A stretch of DNA of 64,000 nucleotides from NCBI GenBank assembly GCA_013284265.1, contig JABTBR010000017.1:56145-120144 (forward strand), written 5' to 3'. Numbering within the stretch: position 1 is the stretch's first letter; each line of letters begins with the position of its first letter. This DNA comes from Oxalobacteraceae bacterium. GTDB lineage: Bacteria; Pseudomonadota; Gammaproteobacteria; Burkholderiales; Burkholderiaceae_D. The position numbers and the translations under genes are program-made. This document shows, one piece after another, positions 16,075 through 24,915 of this stretch. The notes beneath the pieces were generated by a model, which was given only the letters and a program-made list of their open reading frames with translations, had not been told where the DNA came from and searched no databases.

Positions 16075-19000
16075 TCAGCCCGGCTGCCAGCGCAGGTCCA
16101 GCGTCAGCGGGAAGCTGGGATTGCGCTGCTCGGGCGCCAGCCACATCGGCCCCGGCGTGTGCCCGTGCGACCAGAAGCGCGCGAAGCGGCGCGCCTCGGC
16201 GGCATTGGCATTGACGGGAGCGCGCTCCTCGCTGCGCCCGCCCGGATGCGACACATGGTAGGTGCAGCCGCCGATCGCCCTTCCACTCCAGCTGTCGACC
16301 AGGTCGAAGGTCAGCGGCGCCTGCACCGGGATGGTCGGATGCAGCGCCGACCACGGACTCCAGGCGCGGAAGCGCACCCCGGCCACGTACTCGCCCGGCA
16401 CCCCGGTTGGATGCAGCGGCAGCGCGCGGCCGTTACAGGCCACCGTATGGCGCCCGTCGGTCAGCCCGCGCACCAGCAGCTGCATGCGTTCGACCGAGGA
16501 ATCGACATAGCGCGCGGTGCCGCCGGCGGCCATCTCCTCGCCCAGCACATGCCAGGGTTCGATCGCCTGGCGCAAGGTCATCTCCACGCCCTCGTAGACC
16601 ACCGTGCCGAAGCGCGGGAAGCGGAATTCGACGAAGGGATCGAACCAGTGCGCCTGGAAGGCATAGCCGGCCGCGTTCAGGTCCTTGACGACGTCGGCGA
16701 TATCCTGGGCCACGAAATGCGGCAGCATCCAGCGGTCGTGCAGCGCCGTGCCCCAATGTACCAGCTTTGCCTGATACGGCTCGCGCCAGAAGCGCGCCAC
16801 CAGCGCGCGCAGCAGCAGCATCTGCAGCAGGCTCATACGCTCATGCGGCGGCATCTCGAAGGCGCGGAACTCCACCAGGCCCAGCCGGCCGGTGGGGCCG
16901 TCGGGCGAATACAGCTTGTCGATCGAGAATTCGGAGCGGTGCGTATTGCCCGTCAGATCGACCAGCAGATTGCGCAGCAGGCGGTCGACCATCCAGGGCT
17001 TGTCGCCCGGGTGCATGGCCGGCAGCACCTGGTCCATCTGCTGGAAGGCGATCGCCAGCTCGTACAGATTGTCGTCGCGCGCCTCGTCCACGCGCGGCGC
17101 CTGGCTGGTGGGGCCGATGAAGGTGCCGGAGAACAGATAGGACAGCGCCGGATGGTTCTGCCAGTAGGTGATCAGGCTTTTCAGCAGGTCGGGCCGGCGC
17201 AGCATCGGGCTGTCTTCGGCGGTGGCGCCGCCCAGGGTGGCGTGGTTGCCGCCGCCGGTGCCGGTGTGGCGTCCGTCGACCATGAATTTTTCCGTGCCCA
17301 GCCGGGTCAGGCGCGCCTCCTCGTATAGCGTGGTCATGTTGTAGACCAGCTCATTCCAGCTGGCCGCCGGATGGATGTTGACCTCGATGACGCCGGGGTC
17401 CGGCGTCACGCTGAGCAGCTTGATGCGCGGGTCGCGCGGCGGCGGATAGCCTTCCAGCCTCAGCTTCAATTGCAATTTGGCCGAGCAGTGCTCGATCGCG
17501 TTGACCAGCGCCAGATAGTCTTCGATGCGCTTCAGGGGCGGCATGAACACGTACAGCCGGCCCTCGCGCACTTCCACGCACAGGGCCGTGTGGATCACCT
17601 CGCGCGCATCGCTGGCGATGCCGGCCTGGGTCGACGCCAAGGACGCGGACGCGGATGCCCCCGCCGATGCCGGCCGCGCCATCGCCTTCAAGCCCGCCTT
17701 GTCCGGCGCCTTGTCTGCGCCCTTGTCCGCGCCCCGGTCCGCGCCCTTATCCGAGGCGGTGGCCAGTCCCAGCGTGGTGCGCTTGCGCGGCGCGCTCAAC
17801 AGACCGCGCGGCGCAAACGGATCGACGTCGAAGTCCTGCACCGCTTCTTCCGGCGCCACCCATGGCAAGGTGCTCAGCGGCAGGCGCAGGCCCAATGGCG
17901 AGTCGCCGTCGATCAGATACAGATTCTCGCGCTTCAGCGGCCAGCGCGAGCTGCGCCATACCGTACCGAGCGAGGTGGCCGGATCGAAGTCCTTCGGCTT
18001 CAGCGGCAGCACATAGCCGGCCGGCGTACCCAGCCCCCGCTCCAGCAGGCGCGCCAGGCGGCGCCGTTCGTCGGGCGCCTTCAGGTCGGCCTGCAGCGGA
18101 TCGAGATTGCCGGGCAGCGCCTGCTCGCGCTGCGCCTGCAGCAGCACATCTTCATAGGCCGCGATCTCGCTGTCGGCCGGCAGCGCCAGCGCCTTGACCA
18201 GTGCGGCCGCGAAGCGTCCCGCCTCCTCCTGCGCATAGCCTTCCGGCGTGTGCTCGTCCGAGAACAGGGCCGGATCGACCCACATCGGCTGGCCATCGAC
18301 GCGCCAGAAGATATTCAGCGCCCAGCGCGGCAGCGGTTCGCCCGGATACCACTTGCCCTGGCCGTAGTGCAGCATGCCTCCCGGCGCGAAATGATTCTTC
18401 AGCCGGTGCATCAAGTCCCCGGCCAGCTTGCGCTTGACCGTGCCGTGCGCCTCGGTGTTCCACTCCTTGCCATCCATATCGTCGACCGACACGAAGGTCG
18501 GCTCGCCGCCCTGGGTCAGGCGCACATCCTGGCGCTTCAAGTCGGCATCGACCTGCTGGCCCAGCTGGTCGATCGCCTCCCAGTCCGCCTCGCTGTACGG
18601 CTTGGTCACGCGCGGATCTTCGTGGATGCGCGTGATCGTCATTTCGTGCGCAAAGGTGGTATCGGCCTTGTCCGAGAAGCCGCTGACCGGCGCCGCCGAC
18701 GAAGGCATGGCGCTGCAGGCGAGCGGAATATGCCCCTCGCTGGCCAGCATGCCCGATGTTGGATCAAGGCCGATCCAGCCCGCACCAGGAATGAACACTT
18801 CGGTCCAGGCATGCAGGTCGGTGAAGTCGGCCGCCGCGCCGCTGGGACCGTCGAGCGATTGCCGGTCAGGCTGCAGCTGGATCAGATAGCCGGACACGAA
18901 GCGCGCCGCCAATCCCATCGAGCGCAGGATCTGCACCAGCAGCCAGGCGCTGTCGCGGCAGGAGCCGGAACCGAGTTCCAGCGTTTGCTCGGGCGACTGC

Positions 19001-19509
19001 ACGCCCGGCTCCATGCGCAGCAGATAAGCCACGTCCTTTTGCAGACGCTGATTCAGCGCCACCAGAAAATCATTGGTCAGCACCGGCTCGGCCAGCAGCT
19101 CGGCGCGCGCCGCCTCCACCCAGCGCTTGACCATGCTCCCACCGGCGTCAACCTTGGTGTAGGCGCCCAGCTCCGCTTCCAGCTGCGGCGGATAGGCGAA
19201 GGGGAAGTGCTCCGCATATTTTTCAACGAAGAAGTCGAAGGGATTAATCACCGTCATGTCGGCCACCAGGTCGACGGTGAATTCGAGCACCTCGGTCTGC
19301 TCGGGGAAGACCACGCGGCCGATGTAATTGCCGTAAGGGTCCTGCTGCCAGTTGATGAAATGCTGCTCCGGCGTGACCGTCAGCGAGTACGACAGGATGG
19401 GCGTGCGCGCATGGGGCGCGGGACGCAGGCGCACTTCGTGCGGGGACAGGGAGACCAGCCTGTCGTAACGGTAACTGGTCTTGTGGTGCAACGCGACTCG
19501 AATTGCCAT
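16075..19509 (-). CDS. Transglutaminase-DUF2126 protein of the Anbu locus
   Basis: 1144 residues from ATG at 19509 (AAAGG upstream). The N-terminal transglutaminase (about 1-290) keeps Cys in [13 protein letters not shown], His in DLHAWTEVF and Asp in GLDPTSG. From about 340 ([18 protein letters not shown]) to the end is DUF2126, predicted in published family analyses to be an amidoligase of the glutamine synthetase-like COOH-NH2 ligase type. Motifs seen include [48 protein letters not shown] and [18 protein letters not shown] low-complexity insert rich in DKGAD repeats and Ala/Ser lies at about 583-627. First gene of the minus-strand operon, 41 bp before the fusion gene. Divergent from the second ATP-grasp gene. 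Confidence 0.87.
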   Translation of the reverse strand: MAIRVALHHKTSYRYDRLVSLSPHEVRLRPAPHARTPILSYSLTVTPEQHFINWQQDPYGNYIGRVVFPEQTEVLEFTVDLVADMTVINPFDFFVEKYAEHFPFAYPPQLEAELGAYTKVDAGGSMVKRWVEAARAELLAEPVLTNDFLVALNQRLQKDVAYLLRMEPGVQSPEQTLELGSGSCRDSAWLLVQILRSMGLAARFVSGYLIQLQPDRQSLDGPSGAAADFTDLHAWTEVFIPGAGWIGLDPTSGMLASEGHIPLACSAMPSSAAPVSGFSDKADTTFAHEMTITRIHEDPRVTKPYSEADWEAIDQLGQQVDADLKRQDVRLTQGGEPTFVSVDDMDGKEWNTEAHGTVKRKLAGDLMHRLKNHFAPGGMLHYGQGKWYPGEPLPRWALNIFWRVDGQPMWVDPALFSDEHTPEGYAQEEAGRFAAALVKALALPADSEIAAYEDVLLQAQREQALPGNLDPLQADLKAPDERRRLARLLERGLGTPAGYVLPLKPKDFDPATSLGTVWRSSRWPLKRENLYLIDGDSPLGLRLPLSTLPWVAPEEAVQDFDVDPFAPRGLLSAPRKRTTLGLATASDKGADRGADKGADKAPDKAGLKAMARPASAGASASASLASTQAGIASDAREVIHTALCVEVREGRLYVFMPPLKRIEDYLALVNAIEHCSAKLQLKLRLEGYPPPRDPRIKLLSVTPDPGVIEVNIHPAASWNELVYNMTTLYEEARLTRLGTEKFMVDGRHTGTGGGNHATLGGATAEDSPMLRRPDLLKSLITYWQNHPALSYLFSGTFIGPTSQAPRVDEARDDNLYELAIAFQQMDQVLPAMHPGDKPWMVDRLLRNLLVDLTGNTHRSEFSIDKLYSPDGPTGRLGLVEFRAFEMPPHERMSLLQMLLLRALVARFWREPYQAKLVHWGTALHDRWMLPHFVAQDIADVVKDLNAAGYAFQAHWFDPFVEFRFPRFGTVVYEGVEMTLRQAIEPWHVLGEEMAAGGTARYVDSSVERMQLLVRGLTDGRHTVACNGRALPLHPTGVPGEYVAGVRFRAWSPWSALHPTIPVQAPLTFDLVDSWSGRAIGGCTYHVSHPGGRSEERAPVNANAAEARRFARFWSHGHTPGPMWLAPEQRNPSFPLTLDLRWQPG
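17635..17757. repeat. Low-complexity segment within the DUF2126 gene
   Basis: Repeats of GCGCCCTTGTC-like units and Ala/Ser codons encode the DKGAD and ASASAS linker. This is another in-frame low-complexity insertion in this operon. Confidence 0.65.
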
Positions 19510-19559
19510 CGGAATACCTTTCGAAAGTGCGATGTGATGAGGCGCAAGTACTCGGTGCT

Positions 19560-19581
19560 GTGCTTGACCTGTCTCAAGCAC
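19560..19581. promoter_or_regulatory. Inverted repeat in the divergent Anbu-locus promoter region
   Basis: GTGCTTGA-CCTGTC-TCAAGCAC, perfect 8-base arms with a 6-base spacer, between the two divergent operons (starts at 19509 and 19703). Its place suggests an operator shared by both arms. Confidence 0.45.
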
Positions 19582-19651
19582 GAACCGTACCCGGCTCAGG
19601 CGAATCGGCAGCGCGCTTTGCGCAAGCAGGCGCCCGCCAGCACCCGCGCGC

Positions 19652-19666
19652 TGGCATGGTTCTTGT
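19652..19666 (+). promoter_or_regulatory. Weak sigma54-like promoter candidate
   Basis: TGGCATG-GTTC-TTGT has the -24/-12 spacing of RpoN promoters, but the invariant GC at -12 is GT. It lies 37 bp upstream of the start at 19703. Reported only because no good sigma70 promoter is visible there. Confidence 0.2.
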
Positions 19667-19702
19667 ATGTACGAAAGGGACATTCCATGGAGATTCGACA
19701 TC

Positions 19703-21115
19703 ATGCCAAAATTTTTCAATGAAATGTACGCCGACGGCGGCGCAGCGCGCCCGCACTACCGCGAGTTCGATCAGTGGCTGGCGCGCCAGTCGCCCGAGGT
19801 GATCGAGCAGAAACGCGCCGAAGCCGAACTGATCTTCCGGCGCGTCGGGATTACCTTTGCCGTCTATGGCGACAACGCCGGCAAGGAACGCCTGATCCCC
19901 TTCGACATCATTCCCCGCGTCATCAGCGCGGCCGAATGGAGCCAGTTGCAGGCTGGCCTGGTGCAGCGCGTCAGCGCCCTGAATATGTTCCTGCACGACA
20001 TCTATCACGAGCAAAAGATCCTCAAGGCCGGCATCATCCCGCCCGAGCAGATTTTCCAGAATGCCCAGTACCGCCCGCAGATGCTGGGCGTGAAGGTGGC
20101 CAACGATATCTACGCCCACATCGCCGGGGTCGACATCGTGCGCGCCGGCGAGGGCGAGTTCTACGTGCTGGAAGACAATCTGCGGGTGCCCTCCGGCGTG
20201 TCCTATATGCTGGAAGACCGCAAGATGATGATGCGCTTCTTCCCCGACCTGTTCGCCAGCCACCGGATCGCGCCCGTCGAGCACTATCCCGACCTGCTGC
20301 TCGACAAGCTGCGTTCGGCGGCCCCGGCCGGCGTCAACGATCCCACCGTCGTCGTCATGACGCCGGGCATGTACAACTCGGCCTACTTCGAGCACGCCTT
20401 CCTGGCCCAGCAAATGGGCGTGGCGCTGGTGCAGGGCCAGGATATGTTCGTGCGCGACAACACGGTCTTCATGCGCACCACCCGCGGCCCCAAGCGGGTC
20501 GACGTGATCTACCGCCGCATCGACGACGACTATCTCGATCCGCTGGCCTTCCGGCCCGAGTCCACGCTGGGCGTGCCTGGCCTGCTCGACGTCTACCGCT
20601 CTGGCCGCGTGACCCTGGCCAACGCCATCGGCACCGGCGTGGCCGACGACAAGTCGATCTATCCCTTCGTGCCGGCGATGATCGAGTTCTACCTGTCCGA
20701 GCGCCCCATCCTCAACAATGTGCCCACCTACCAGTGCCGCAAGAAGGAAGACCTGTCCTACACCCTGGCCAACCTGGCCGAGCTGGTGGTCAAGGAAGTG
20801 CATGGCGCGGGCGGCTACGGCATGCTGGTCGGGCCGGCTTCGACCAAGGCGGAGATCGACGCCTTCCGCCAGCGCATCCTGGCCAAGCCGGACGGCTACA
20901 TCGCCCAGCCCACGCTGGCGCTGTCGGCCTGCCCCACCTTTGTCGAGGCCGGCATCGCCCCGCGCCATATCGACCTGCGCCCCTTCGTGCTGTCCGGAAA
21001 AACCGTGTCGATGGTGCCCGGCGGCCTGACCCGGGTCGCCCTGCAGGATGGCTCGCTGGTGGTCAATTCCTCGCAAGGCGGCGGCACCAAAGACACCTGG
21101 ATATTGGAGAACTAA
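19703..21115 (+). CDS. Stand-alone circularly permuted ATP-grasp protein
   Basis: 470 residues from ATG at 19703 (GGAG ten bases upstream). It covers the whole permuted ATP-grasp domain: ITFAVYGDNAGKERLIPFDIIPR, VYSPSGVSYMLEDRKMMMR-like NLRVPSGVSYML, VVVMTPGMYNSAYFEHAFLA, VDVIYRRIDDDYLDPL and the C-terminal GGLTRVALQDGSLVVNSSQGGG. Proteins of this type are predicted to form amide bonds with ATP. It is followed two bases later by the alpha-E gene, so the pair reproduces as two proteins what is fused at 13208-16033. First gene of the plus-strand arm ending in Anbu. Confidence 0.88.
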   Translation: MPKFFNEMYADGGAARPHYREFDQWLARQSPEVIEQKRAEAELIFRRVGITFAVYGDNAGKERLIPFDIIPRVISAAEWSQLQAGLVQRVSALNMFLHDIYHEQKILKAGIIPPEQIFQNAQYRPQMLGVKVANDIYAHIAGVDIVRAGEGEFYVLEDNLRVPSGVSYMLEDRKMMMRFFPDLFASHRIAPVEHYPDLLLDKLRSAAPAGVNDPTVVVMTPGMYNSAYFEHAFLAQQMGVALVQGQDMFVRDNTVFMRTTRGPKRVDVIYRRIDDDYLDPLAFRPESTLGVPGLLDVYRSGRVTLANAIGTGVADDKSIYPFVPAMIEFYLSERPILNNVPTYQCRKKEDLSYTLANLAELVVKEVHGAGGYGMLVGPASTKAEIDAFRQRILAKPDGYIAQPTLALSACPTFVEAGIAPRHIDLRPFVLSGKTVSMVPGGLTRVALQDGSLVVNSSQGGGTKDTWILEN

Positions 21116-21117
21116 TC

Positions 21118-22158
21118 ATGCTCAGCCGTACCGCAGATCACCTGTTCTGGATGGCCCGTTACACCGAACGCGCCGAAAACACCGCCCGCATGCTCGACGT
21201 CCGGGTACAGCACGGCATGATGCCGCAGACCGCACAAGCCGTCGAAGCGGGCTGGCGCTCGCTGCTGGGCATTTCCGAGCTGAACCAGGCTTACGACGCC
21301 AAATACGGCACCGTGACCCAGCGCAACGTCATCGACTTCATGGCGCGCGATCCGGACAATCCTTCCTCGATCGCCAGTTGCCTGACGGCGGCGCGGGAAA
21401 ACGCCCGCGCCGTGCGCGGCACCCTGACCACCGAGGTATGGGAGACGGAAAACACCACCTGGCTCAATTTGCAGGGCTATCTGCAAGGCGACGAACTGGA
21501 GCAGAACCCCAGCAAGTTCTTCGAATGGGTCAAGCACCGCTCGCACCTGTCGCGCGGCGTCACCCTGGGCACCATGCTGCAGGACGAGGCGGTCAACTTC
21601 ATCCGCCTGGGCACCTTCCTGGAGCGGGCCGACAATACCGCGCGCATCCTCGACGTGAAATTCTTCGACAGCCCCGCCGATGAAGGCCAGCTGGGCAGCC
21701 AGCCCGAGTTCTACTACTGGGCAGCGCTGCTGCGTTCGGTATCGGCCTTCGAGGTCTACCGCAAGGTGTATCGCGACGTCATCACCCCGGCGCGGGTGGC
21801 CGAGCTGCTGGTCTTGCAGCCGCGCATGCCCCGCTCATTGGTGGCCTGCATGAGCGCCGTGGTCGCCAATTTGCAGGAAGTGCGCAACGACCTGTCGCTC
21901 GACACCGAGAATTTCGCCAGCCTGCTGTTCGCGCAATTGCAGCGCGCCGACATCGACGACATCCTCGACCGGGGCTTGCACGACTACCTGACCACCTTCC
22001 TGGCCTGCATTAATGAACTGGGGAACCGGATCAGCCATGACTTCCTGGTGCCCTGCGAGCCGGACGCGGTGCCGGAACCGATGAAGGCGGTGATCATCGA
22101 ACCGGCGATGCACCAAAAAATGCAGCAAAGCGCACCGATTGCATGCGTCGCACCGTGA
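21118..22158 (+). CDS. Alpha-E domain protein
   Basis: 346 residues, nearly all helical. The start MLSRTADHLFWMARYTERAENTARMLDV is the alpha-E signature, and a second copy of the motif comes in the middle (FIRLGTFLERADNTARILDVKF). Its gene begins two bases after the ATP-grasp stop, with GGAG overlapping the end of that gene. Alpha-E proteins occur nearly always next to or fused with permuted ATP-grasp proteins and are thought to be their partner or substrate-binding part. Here the next gene, Anbu, is separated by 224 bp holding a palindromic repeat. Confidence 0.88.
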   Translation: MLSRTADHLFWMARYTERAENTARMLDVRVQHGMMPQTAQAVEAGWRSLLGISELNQAYDAKYGTVTQRNVIDFMARDPDNPSSIASCLTAARENARAVRGTLTTEVWETENTTWLNLQGYLQGDELEQNPSKFFEWVKHRSHLSRGVTLGTMLQDEAVNFIRLGTFLERADNTARILDVKFFDSPADEGQLGSQPEFYYWAALLRSVSAFEVYRKVYRDVITPARVAELLVLQPRMPRSLVACMSAVVANLQEVRNDLSLDTENFASLLFAQLQRADIDDILDRGLHDYLTTFLACINELGNRISHDFLVPCEPDAVPEPMKAVIIEPAMHQKMQQSAPIACVAP

Positions 22159-22178
22159 CGGGACGCGCTTGTTTGCTT

Positions 22179-22286
22179 GTTAAAACCCACGGCGTAACCC
22201 TGGGGGCCTGTCCCATCGGGACAGGCGGGGCGCAGCCCCTCCCCTGCCCCTAGGTCAGACCCCGGCTCTTTGCCGTGGGTTTTAAC
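22179..22286. repeat. Palindromic dispersed repeat, copy A (long form)
   Basis: 108 bp with perfect 15-bp terminal inverted repeats GTTAAAACCCACGGC / GCCGTGGGTTTTAAC. Inside are CCTGTCCC-ATC-GGGACAGG and a GGGGCGCAGCCCC hairpin. The AAAGA arm is on the right. A spare end, GGGTTTTAAC, lies at 22322-22331. Confidence 0.9.
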
Positions 22287-22382
22287 GAGGCCAGCGGCAC
22301 CTCCGTGCAGATTGAGGCAGCGGGTTTTAACAAGCCCACCCGCGCCTTGCTGTAACATGTTTTCTTTTTGCCCTAGCCAGCC

Positions 22383-23255
22383 ATGACTTATTGCATCGCC
22401 ATGTCCCTCGATGCGGGATTGATCTTCCTGTCCGACTCGCGCACCAATGCCGGTGTCGACCAGGTCGGCACCTTCCGCAAAATGACCATCTTCGAGAAGC
22501 CGGGCGACCGGGTCATCGTGCTGATGACGGCGGGCAATCTGGCGATTTCGCAATCGGTCCGCCAGCTCATTTCCGAACATGTGTCGGGCAATGGCCAAAC
22601 CATCTGGAACGCCGCCACCATGTACGAAGCGGCGCAGGTGGTCGGCCAGGCGGTGCGCACCGTCTACGAGCGCGACGCCCTTGCGCTGGGCAAGTTCGGC
22701 ATCGACTTCAACGTCAGCATGACCCTGGGCGGCCAGATCGGTAGCGAGCGCTGCCGTCTGTTCCAGATCTACTCGGCCGGCAACTTCATCGAATCCCAGA
22801 GCGAGACGCCCTACTTCCAGATCGGCGAAGCCAAGTACGGCAAGCCCATCCTGGACCGCGTGATCACGCCCGCCACCCCGCTCGACGAAGCCGCCAAATG
22901 CGCGCTGATCTCGATGGATTCCACCTTGCGCTCGAACATCTCGGTCGGCCTGCCGCTGGACTTGCTGGTGTACGAGAACAATAGCCTGGCGGTCAGCCGC
23001 TTCGTCAATATCGACCAGCACAACCAGTATTTTGAAATGATCCGCAACAGCTGGGGCCAGCAATTGAAACGCGTGTTCGACAACATCGCCGACCCGGTGT
23101 GGAATGCGGTGCCGGGCGACGGCGAGAACGTGCTGTCGAAGTCCGGCGGCCTGGTCCAGCCTCCGCGCGCGCCTGCGCCACCGTCCTCCCAGCCCGTCAC
23201 GCACAGCGGCCAGGTGCAGACGCTGGCGCAGGGCGGGAACCCGACCCAGTACTAA
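22383..23255 (+). CDS. anbu: Anbu proteasome-like peptidase
   Basis: 290 residues. It starts MTYCIAMSLDAGLIFLSDSRTNAGVDQ, so Thr2 becomes the N-terminal nucleophile after methionine removal, and the following LSDSRT fits the proteasome-beta/HslV fold of Anbu. Further family sequence: FGIDFNVSMTLGGQIG, LFQIYSAGNFIE and YGKPILDRVI. The last 30 residues are a Pro-rich tail (PPRAPAPPSSQPV) beyond the core fold. Anbu proteins form open helical or ring assemblies and are genetically tied to permuted ATP-grasp, alpha-E and transglutaminase genes, all present here. The substrate is unknown. It probably shares an operon with 19703-22158, unless repeat copy A ends that transcript. Confidence 0.9.
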   Translation: MTYCIAMSLDAGLIFLSDSRTNAGVDQVGTFRKMTIFEKPGDRVIVLMTAGNLAISQSVRQLISEHVSGNGQTIWNAATMYEAAQVVGQAVRTVYERDALALGKFGIDFNVSMTLGGQIGSERCRLFQIYSAGNFIESQSETPYFQIGEAKYGKPILDRVITPATPLDEAAKCALISMDSTLRSNISVGLPLDLLVYENNSLAVSRFVNIDQHNQYFEMIRNSWGQQLKRVFDNIADPVWNAVPGDGENVLSKSGGLVQPPRAPAPPSSQPVTHSGQVQTLAQGGNPTQY

Positions 23256-23294
23256 GTTCGACTGGCGCGGGGCGGCCCGCTTCGCCCGCGCCGG

Positions 23295-24071
23295 CTAGCG
23301 CTCCAGCACCATGGCGGCGCGCGCGGCCGCTTCCAGCGCCTTCATCATCTGCAGATAGGGCCGTGGCCCGTGACTGGCCCTGGCGACGCCCAACTCGGCC
23401 AACTCCGTCAGCGATGGCGTCCTATCGCTCACCATGATATTGACCGGCAACGGGCATGCCTTGACCAGCCGCGCGATCAGCTTGCTGTCGGCCAGTCCAG
23501 GGGCGAAAAATCCGTTCGCACCGGCGTCCGCATAGACCTGCGCGCGGGCGATCACATCCGACAGCATCGCCTCGTCGTGCGTCTCCGGCGCCGCGTTCAG
23601 GAACACATCGGTTCGGGCATTGATAAAGAATGGCAAGGAGAGTTCTTCGGCGGCGGCCCGGATGGCAGCAAGCCGCCGGGCTTGCTCATCGGCGGGACGC
23701 AGCGCACCGTTTTCCGGGAAACTGTCCTCCAGATTGCTGCCGATCGCCCCGGCGCGCATGGCGCGCTGCGCCGCGGCCGCGACTGCGTCCAGCGTTTTCC
23801 CGTAGCCGCTTTCCAGGTCGAAGGTGACCGGCAGCGCCACCGTCTTGACGATGCGCGCCAGGTTGTCGATCACCAGGTCGAGCGGAATTTTTTCGCCATC
23901 GGCATAGCCGTTCGCCGCCGCCACCGACCAGCTTCCCGTCGCGATCGCCAGTGCGCCGCCAGCGGCCACCGCCTTGGCGCTGCCCGCATCCCAGGCATTG
24001 AACAGCACCAGCGGCCGTCCCGATACATGCAGCGCGTGAAATTGCGCGGCTTTTTCTGTTTGACTTGACAT
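23295..24071 (-). CDS. Isocitrate lyase / PEP mutase family protein
   Basis: 258 residues from ATG at 24071 (an ATG 36 bp earlier lacks a ribosome site). The (beta/alpha)8 family motifs are present: LFNAWDAGSAKAVAAGGA, VTFDLESGYG (in place of the DxDTGYG metal loop), GSNLEDSFPENGAL and FFINARTDVFL. This places it in the broad carboxyvinyl-carboxyphosphonate phosphorylmutase/oxaloacetate decarboxylase-like group. The KKCGH-type lyase loop is absent, so it is not an isocitrate lyase. Cytoplasmic, with an unknown substrate. It is convergent with Anbu and divergent from the microORF unit at 24217. Confidence 0.82.
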   Translation of the reverse strand: MSSQTEKAAQFHALHVSGRPLVLFNAWDAGSAKAVAAGGALAIATGSWSVAAANGYADGEKIPLDLVIDNLARIVKTVALPVTFDLESGYGKTLDAVAAAAQRAMRAGAIGSNLEDSFPENGALRPADEQARRLAAIRAAAEELSLPFFINARTDVFLNAAPETHDEAMLSDVIARAQVYADAGANGFFAPGLADSKLIARLVKACPLPVNIMVSDRTPSLTELAELGVARASHGPRPYLQMMKALEAAARAAMVLER

Positions 24072-24150
24072 GGTTCGCTTTCCAAAAAAGTTCGTAAAGG
24101 TATGCACATTCTAGCCAAATGTTTCAACAAGAATAATTTTCTACCTTTAA

Positions 24151-24188
24151 TTACCAAAATGATACTATCGGTAATCATTATTATTTTG
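24151..24188. promoter_or_regulatory. AT-rich inverted repeats upstream of the microORF and PEP-mutase-family gene
   Basis: TTACC-N14-GGTAA (24151-24174) overlaps CAAAATGATA / TATTATTTTG (24155-24164 and 24179-24188, 9 of 10 pairs). They lie between the two divergent units and could be an operator for either. Confidence 0.4.
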
Positions 24189-24216
24189 AAACTTGAATAA
24201 ACGCAAAAGGATAGCC

Positions 24217-24243
24217 ATGAAATATGAATGGCGCCCAACGTAA
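24217..24243 (+). CDS. Eight-codon microORF, leader peptide or relic
   Basis: ATG AAA TAT GAA TGG CGC CCA ACG TAA encodes MKYEWRPT. AAAGGA lies 6 bases before the ATG, and the stop codon is inside the left arm of a perfect terminator, so this is a complete tiny transcription unit. It could be a real small peptide, the 5' end of a deleted gene joined to its terminator, or the start of a small RNA. No homology can be judged at this length. Confidence 0.35.
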   Translation: MKYEWRPT

Positions 24244-24274
24244 AAACGCCCGGACATGCCGGGCGTTTTTACGT
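24238..24274 (+). terminator. Perfect terminator after the microORF
   Basis: 16-bp perfect inverted repeat ACGTAAAAACGCCCGG / CCGGGCGTTTTTACGT with a 5-base loop; A and T runs on both sides allow bidirectional use. On the minus strand it also closes the gene at 24319-24600. Confidence 0.92.
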
Positions 24275-24280
24275 CTGCTT

Positions 24281-24320
24281 ATGCTTGCTTATGCTTGCTT
24301 ATGCTTGCTTATGCTTGCTT
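24281..24320. repeat. 10-bp tandem repeat at the end of a small hypothetical gene
   Basis: Four perfect copies of ATGCTTGCTT plus a partial copy before them. The last copy reaches the TAA stop codon of the minus-strand gene. Confidence 0.9.
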
Positions 24321-24600
24321 ATTCGAAGCAGAGACGCTTCTTGGTCGCCGCGATCAGCTTGGCGTCATAGGGATACAGGTTCTCGACAAACAGCAGTTCG
24401 CTCTCGTCCGGCTCTTCCAGGCACATGCTGAGCATCAGCGGGCCGTCGTCCATGCGTCCCAGGAAATGCTTGGGCCAGCGGTTCTTGCGGTGCGCGCGCA
24501 GCACCTCCATGCCCAGCTTGGCCAGCGGCGCTTTCACGCCCGCCGCCAGCGCTTCGCGCTGCCAGTCATCCCAATAATCGCTTTGTACTGCCTTGTTCAT
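24319..24600 (-). CDS. Small hypothetical protein
   Basis: 93 residues from ATG at 24600 (GGAAG upstream; an ATG at 24630 adds ten residues). The sequence is mixed alpha/beta and soluble: NKAVQSDYWDDWQREALAAGV, a short basic stretch (AHRKNRWPKHFLG), an acidic stretch (CLEEPDESELLFVENL) and the end LIAATKKRLCFE. No family recognised. The stop codon lies in a 10-bp tandem repeat shared with the terminator region. Confidence 0.6.
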   Translation of the reverse strand: MNKAVQSDYWDDWQREALAAGVKAPLAKLGMEVLRAHRKNRWPKHFLGRMDDGPLMLSMCLEEPDESELLFVENLYPYDAKLIAATKKRLCFE

Positions 24601-24689
24601 GTGTGCTTCCAACTGAGTGCTAAAGACCACAGTGTACTCCTGCCGGCCCGCGCCGGCCAGAACCAGACCAAAGTGGCATTAAAACAGTC

Positions 24690-24836
24690 CACCGACCATA
24701 CCAAATCAATGAAACATAAAACCCAATATAAACAACAACTTATCCTTTGCAACCCACCCACATTCGCCAGTCCACTTGGGTATTTTCTAATACCAGTTAA
24801 ATACCTGTTGACAAGCTGGTTTGGCAACCATATAGT
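24690..24836 (+). promoter_or_regulatory. Promoter region of the GlcNAc operon with ATACCA boxes
   Basis: TTGACA (24808-24813), 17 bases, TATAGT (24831-24836) is a near-consensus sigma70 promoter about 80 bp before the kinase gene. ATACCA-type boxes occur at 24698-24703 and 24790-24795, with ATACC at 24801. An inverted TGGTT-tggc-AACCA pair lies between the -35 and -10. The same ATACCA/TGGTAT boxes occur before the TonB receptor gene, so they are candidate GntR (NagQ-type) sites. Nothing else was seen in 24601-24915. Confidence 0.55.
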
Positions 24837-24915
24837 GCCCTCAACTCCCCGGTTTCAGCGCGCCAGCTTCAGCGTACGGGGCTATGCAATCTCAGCTCAG
24901 CGTACTCAACTAAAC

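Noticed and set aside
16034..16354. 107-residue N-terminal extension of the ATP-grasp/alpha-E protein
   Set aside because: It overlaps the end of the DUF2126 gene in another frame and is Arg/Ala-rich; ATG 16033 has a ribosome site and starts the domain.
17371..19722. 783-codon open frame opposite the DUF2126 gene
   Set aside because: Same kind of shadow, with biased composition and no family features.
19774..22158. Long open frame that begins inside the ATP-grasp gene and runs through the alpha-E gene
   Set aside because: Only the part from ATG 21118 is real; the first part is out of frame with the ATP-grasp protein and Arg-rich.
22179..22286. Repeat copy A as a simple transcription terminator
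   Set aside because: The terminal arms and centre recur at five other sites with module changes, and no T run follows; a mobile or structured repeat fits better.
21984..23204. 406-codon open frame opposite alpha-E and Anbu
   Set aside because: Antisense to clear genes and crosses repeat copy A; no ribosome site.
24256..24915. Long N-terminal extension of the GlcNAc kinase
   Set aside because: It would cross the terminator, tandem repeats and a consensus promoter; family homology starts at ATG 24916.
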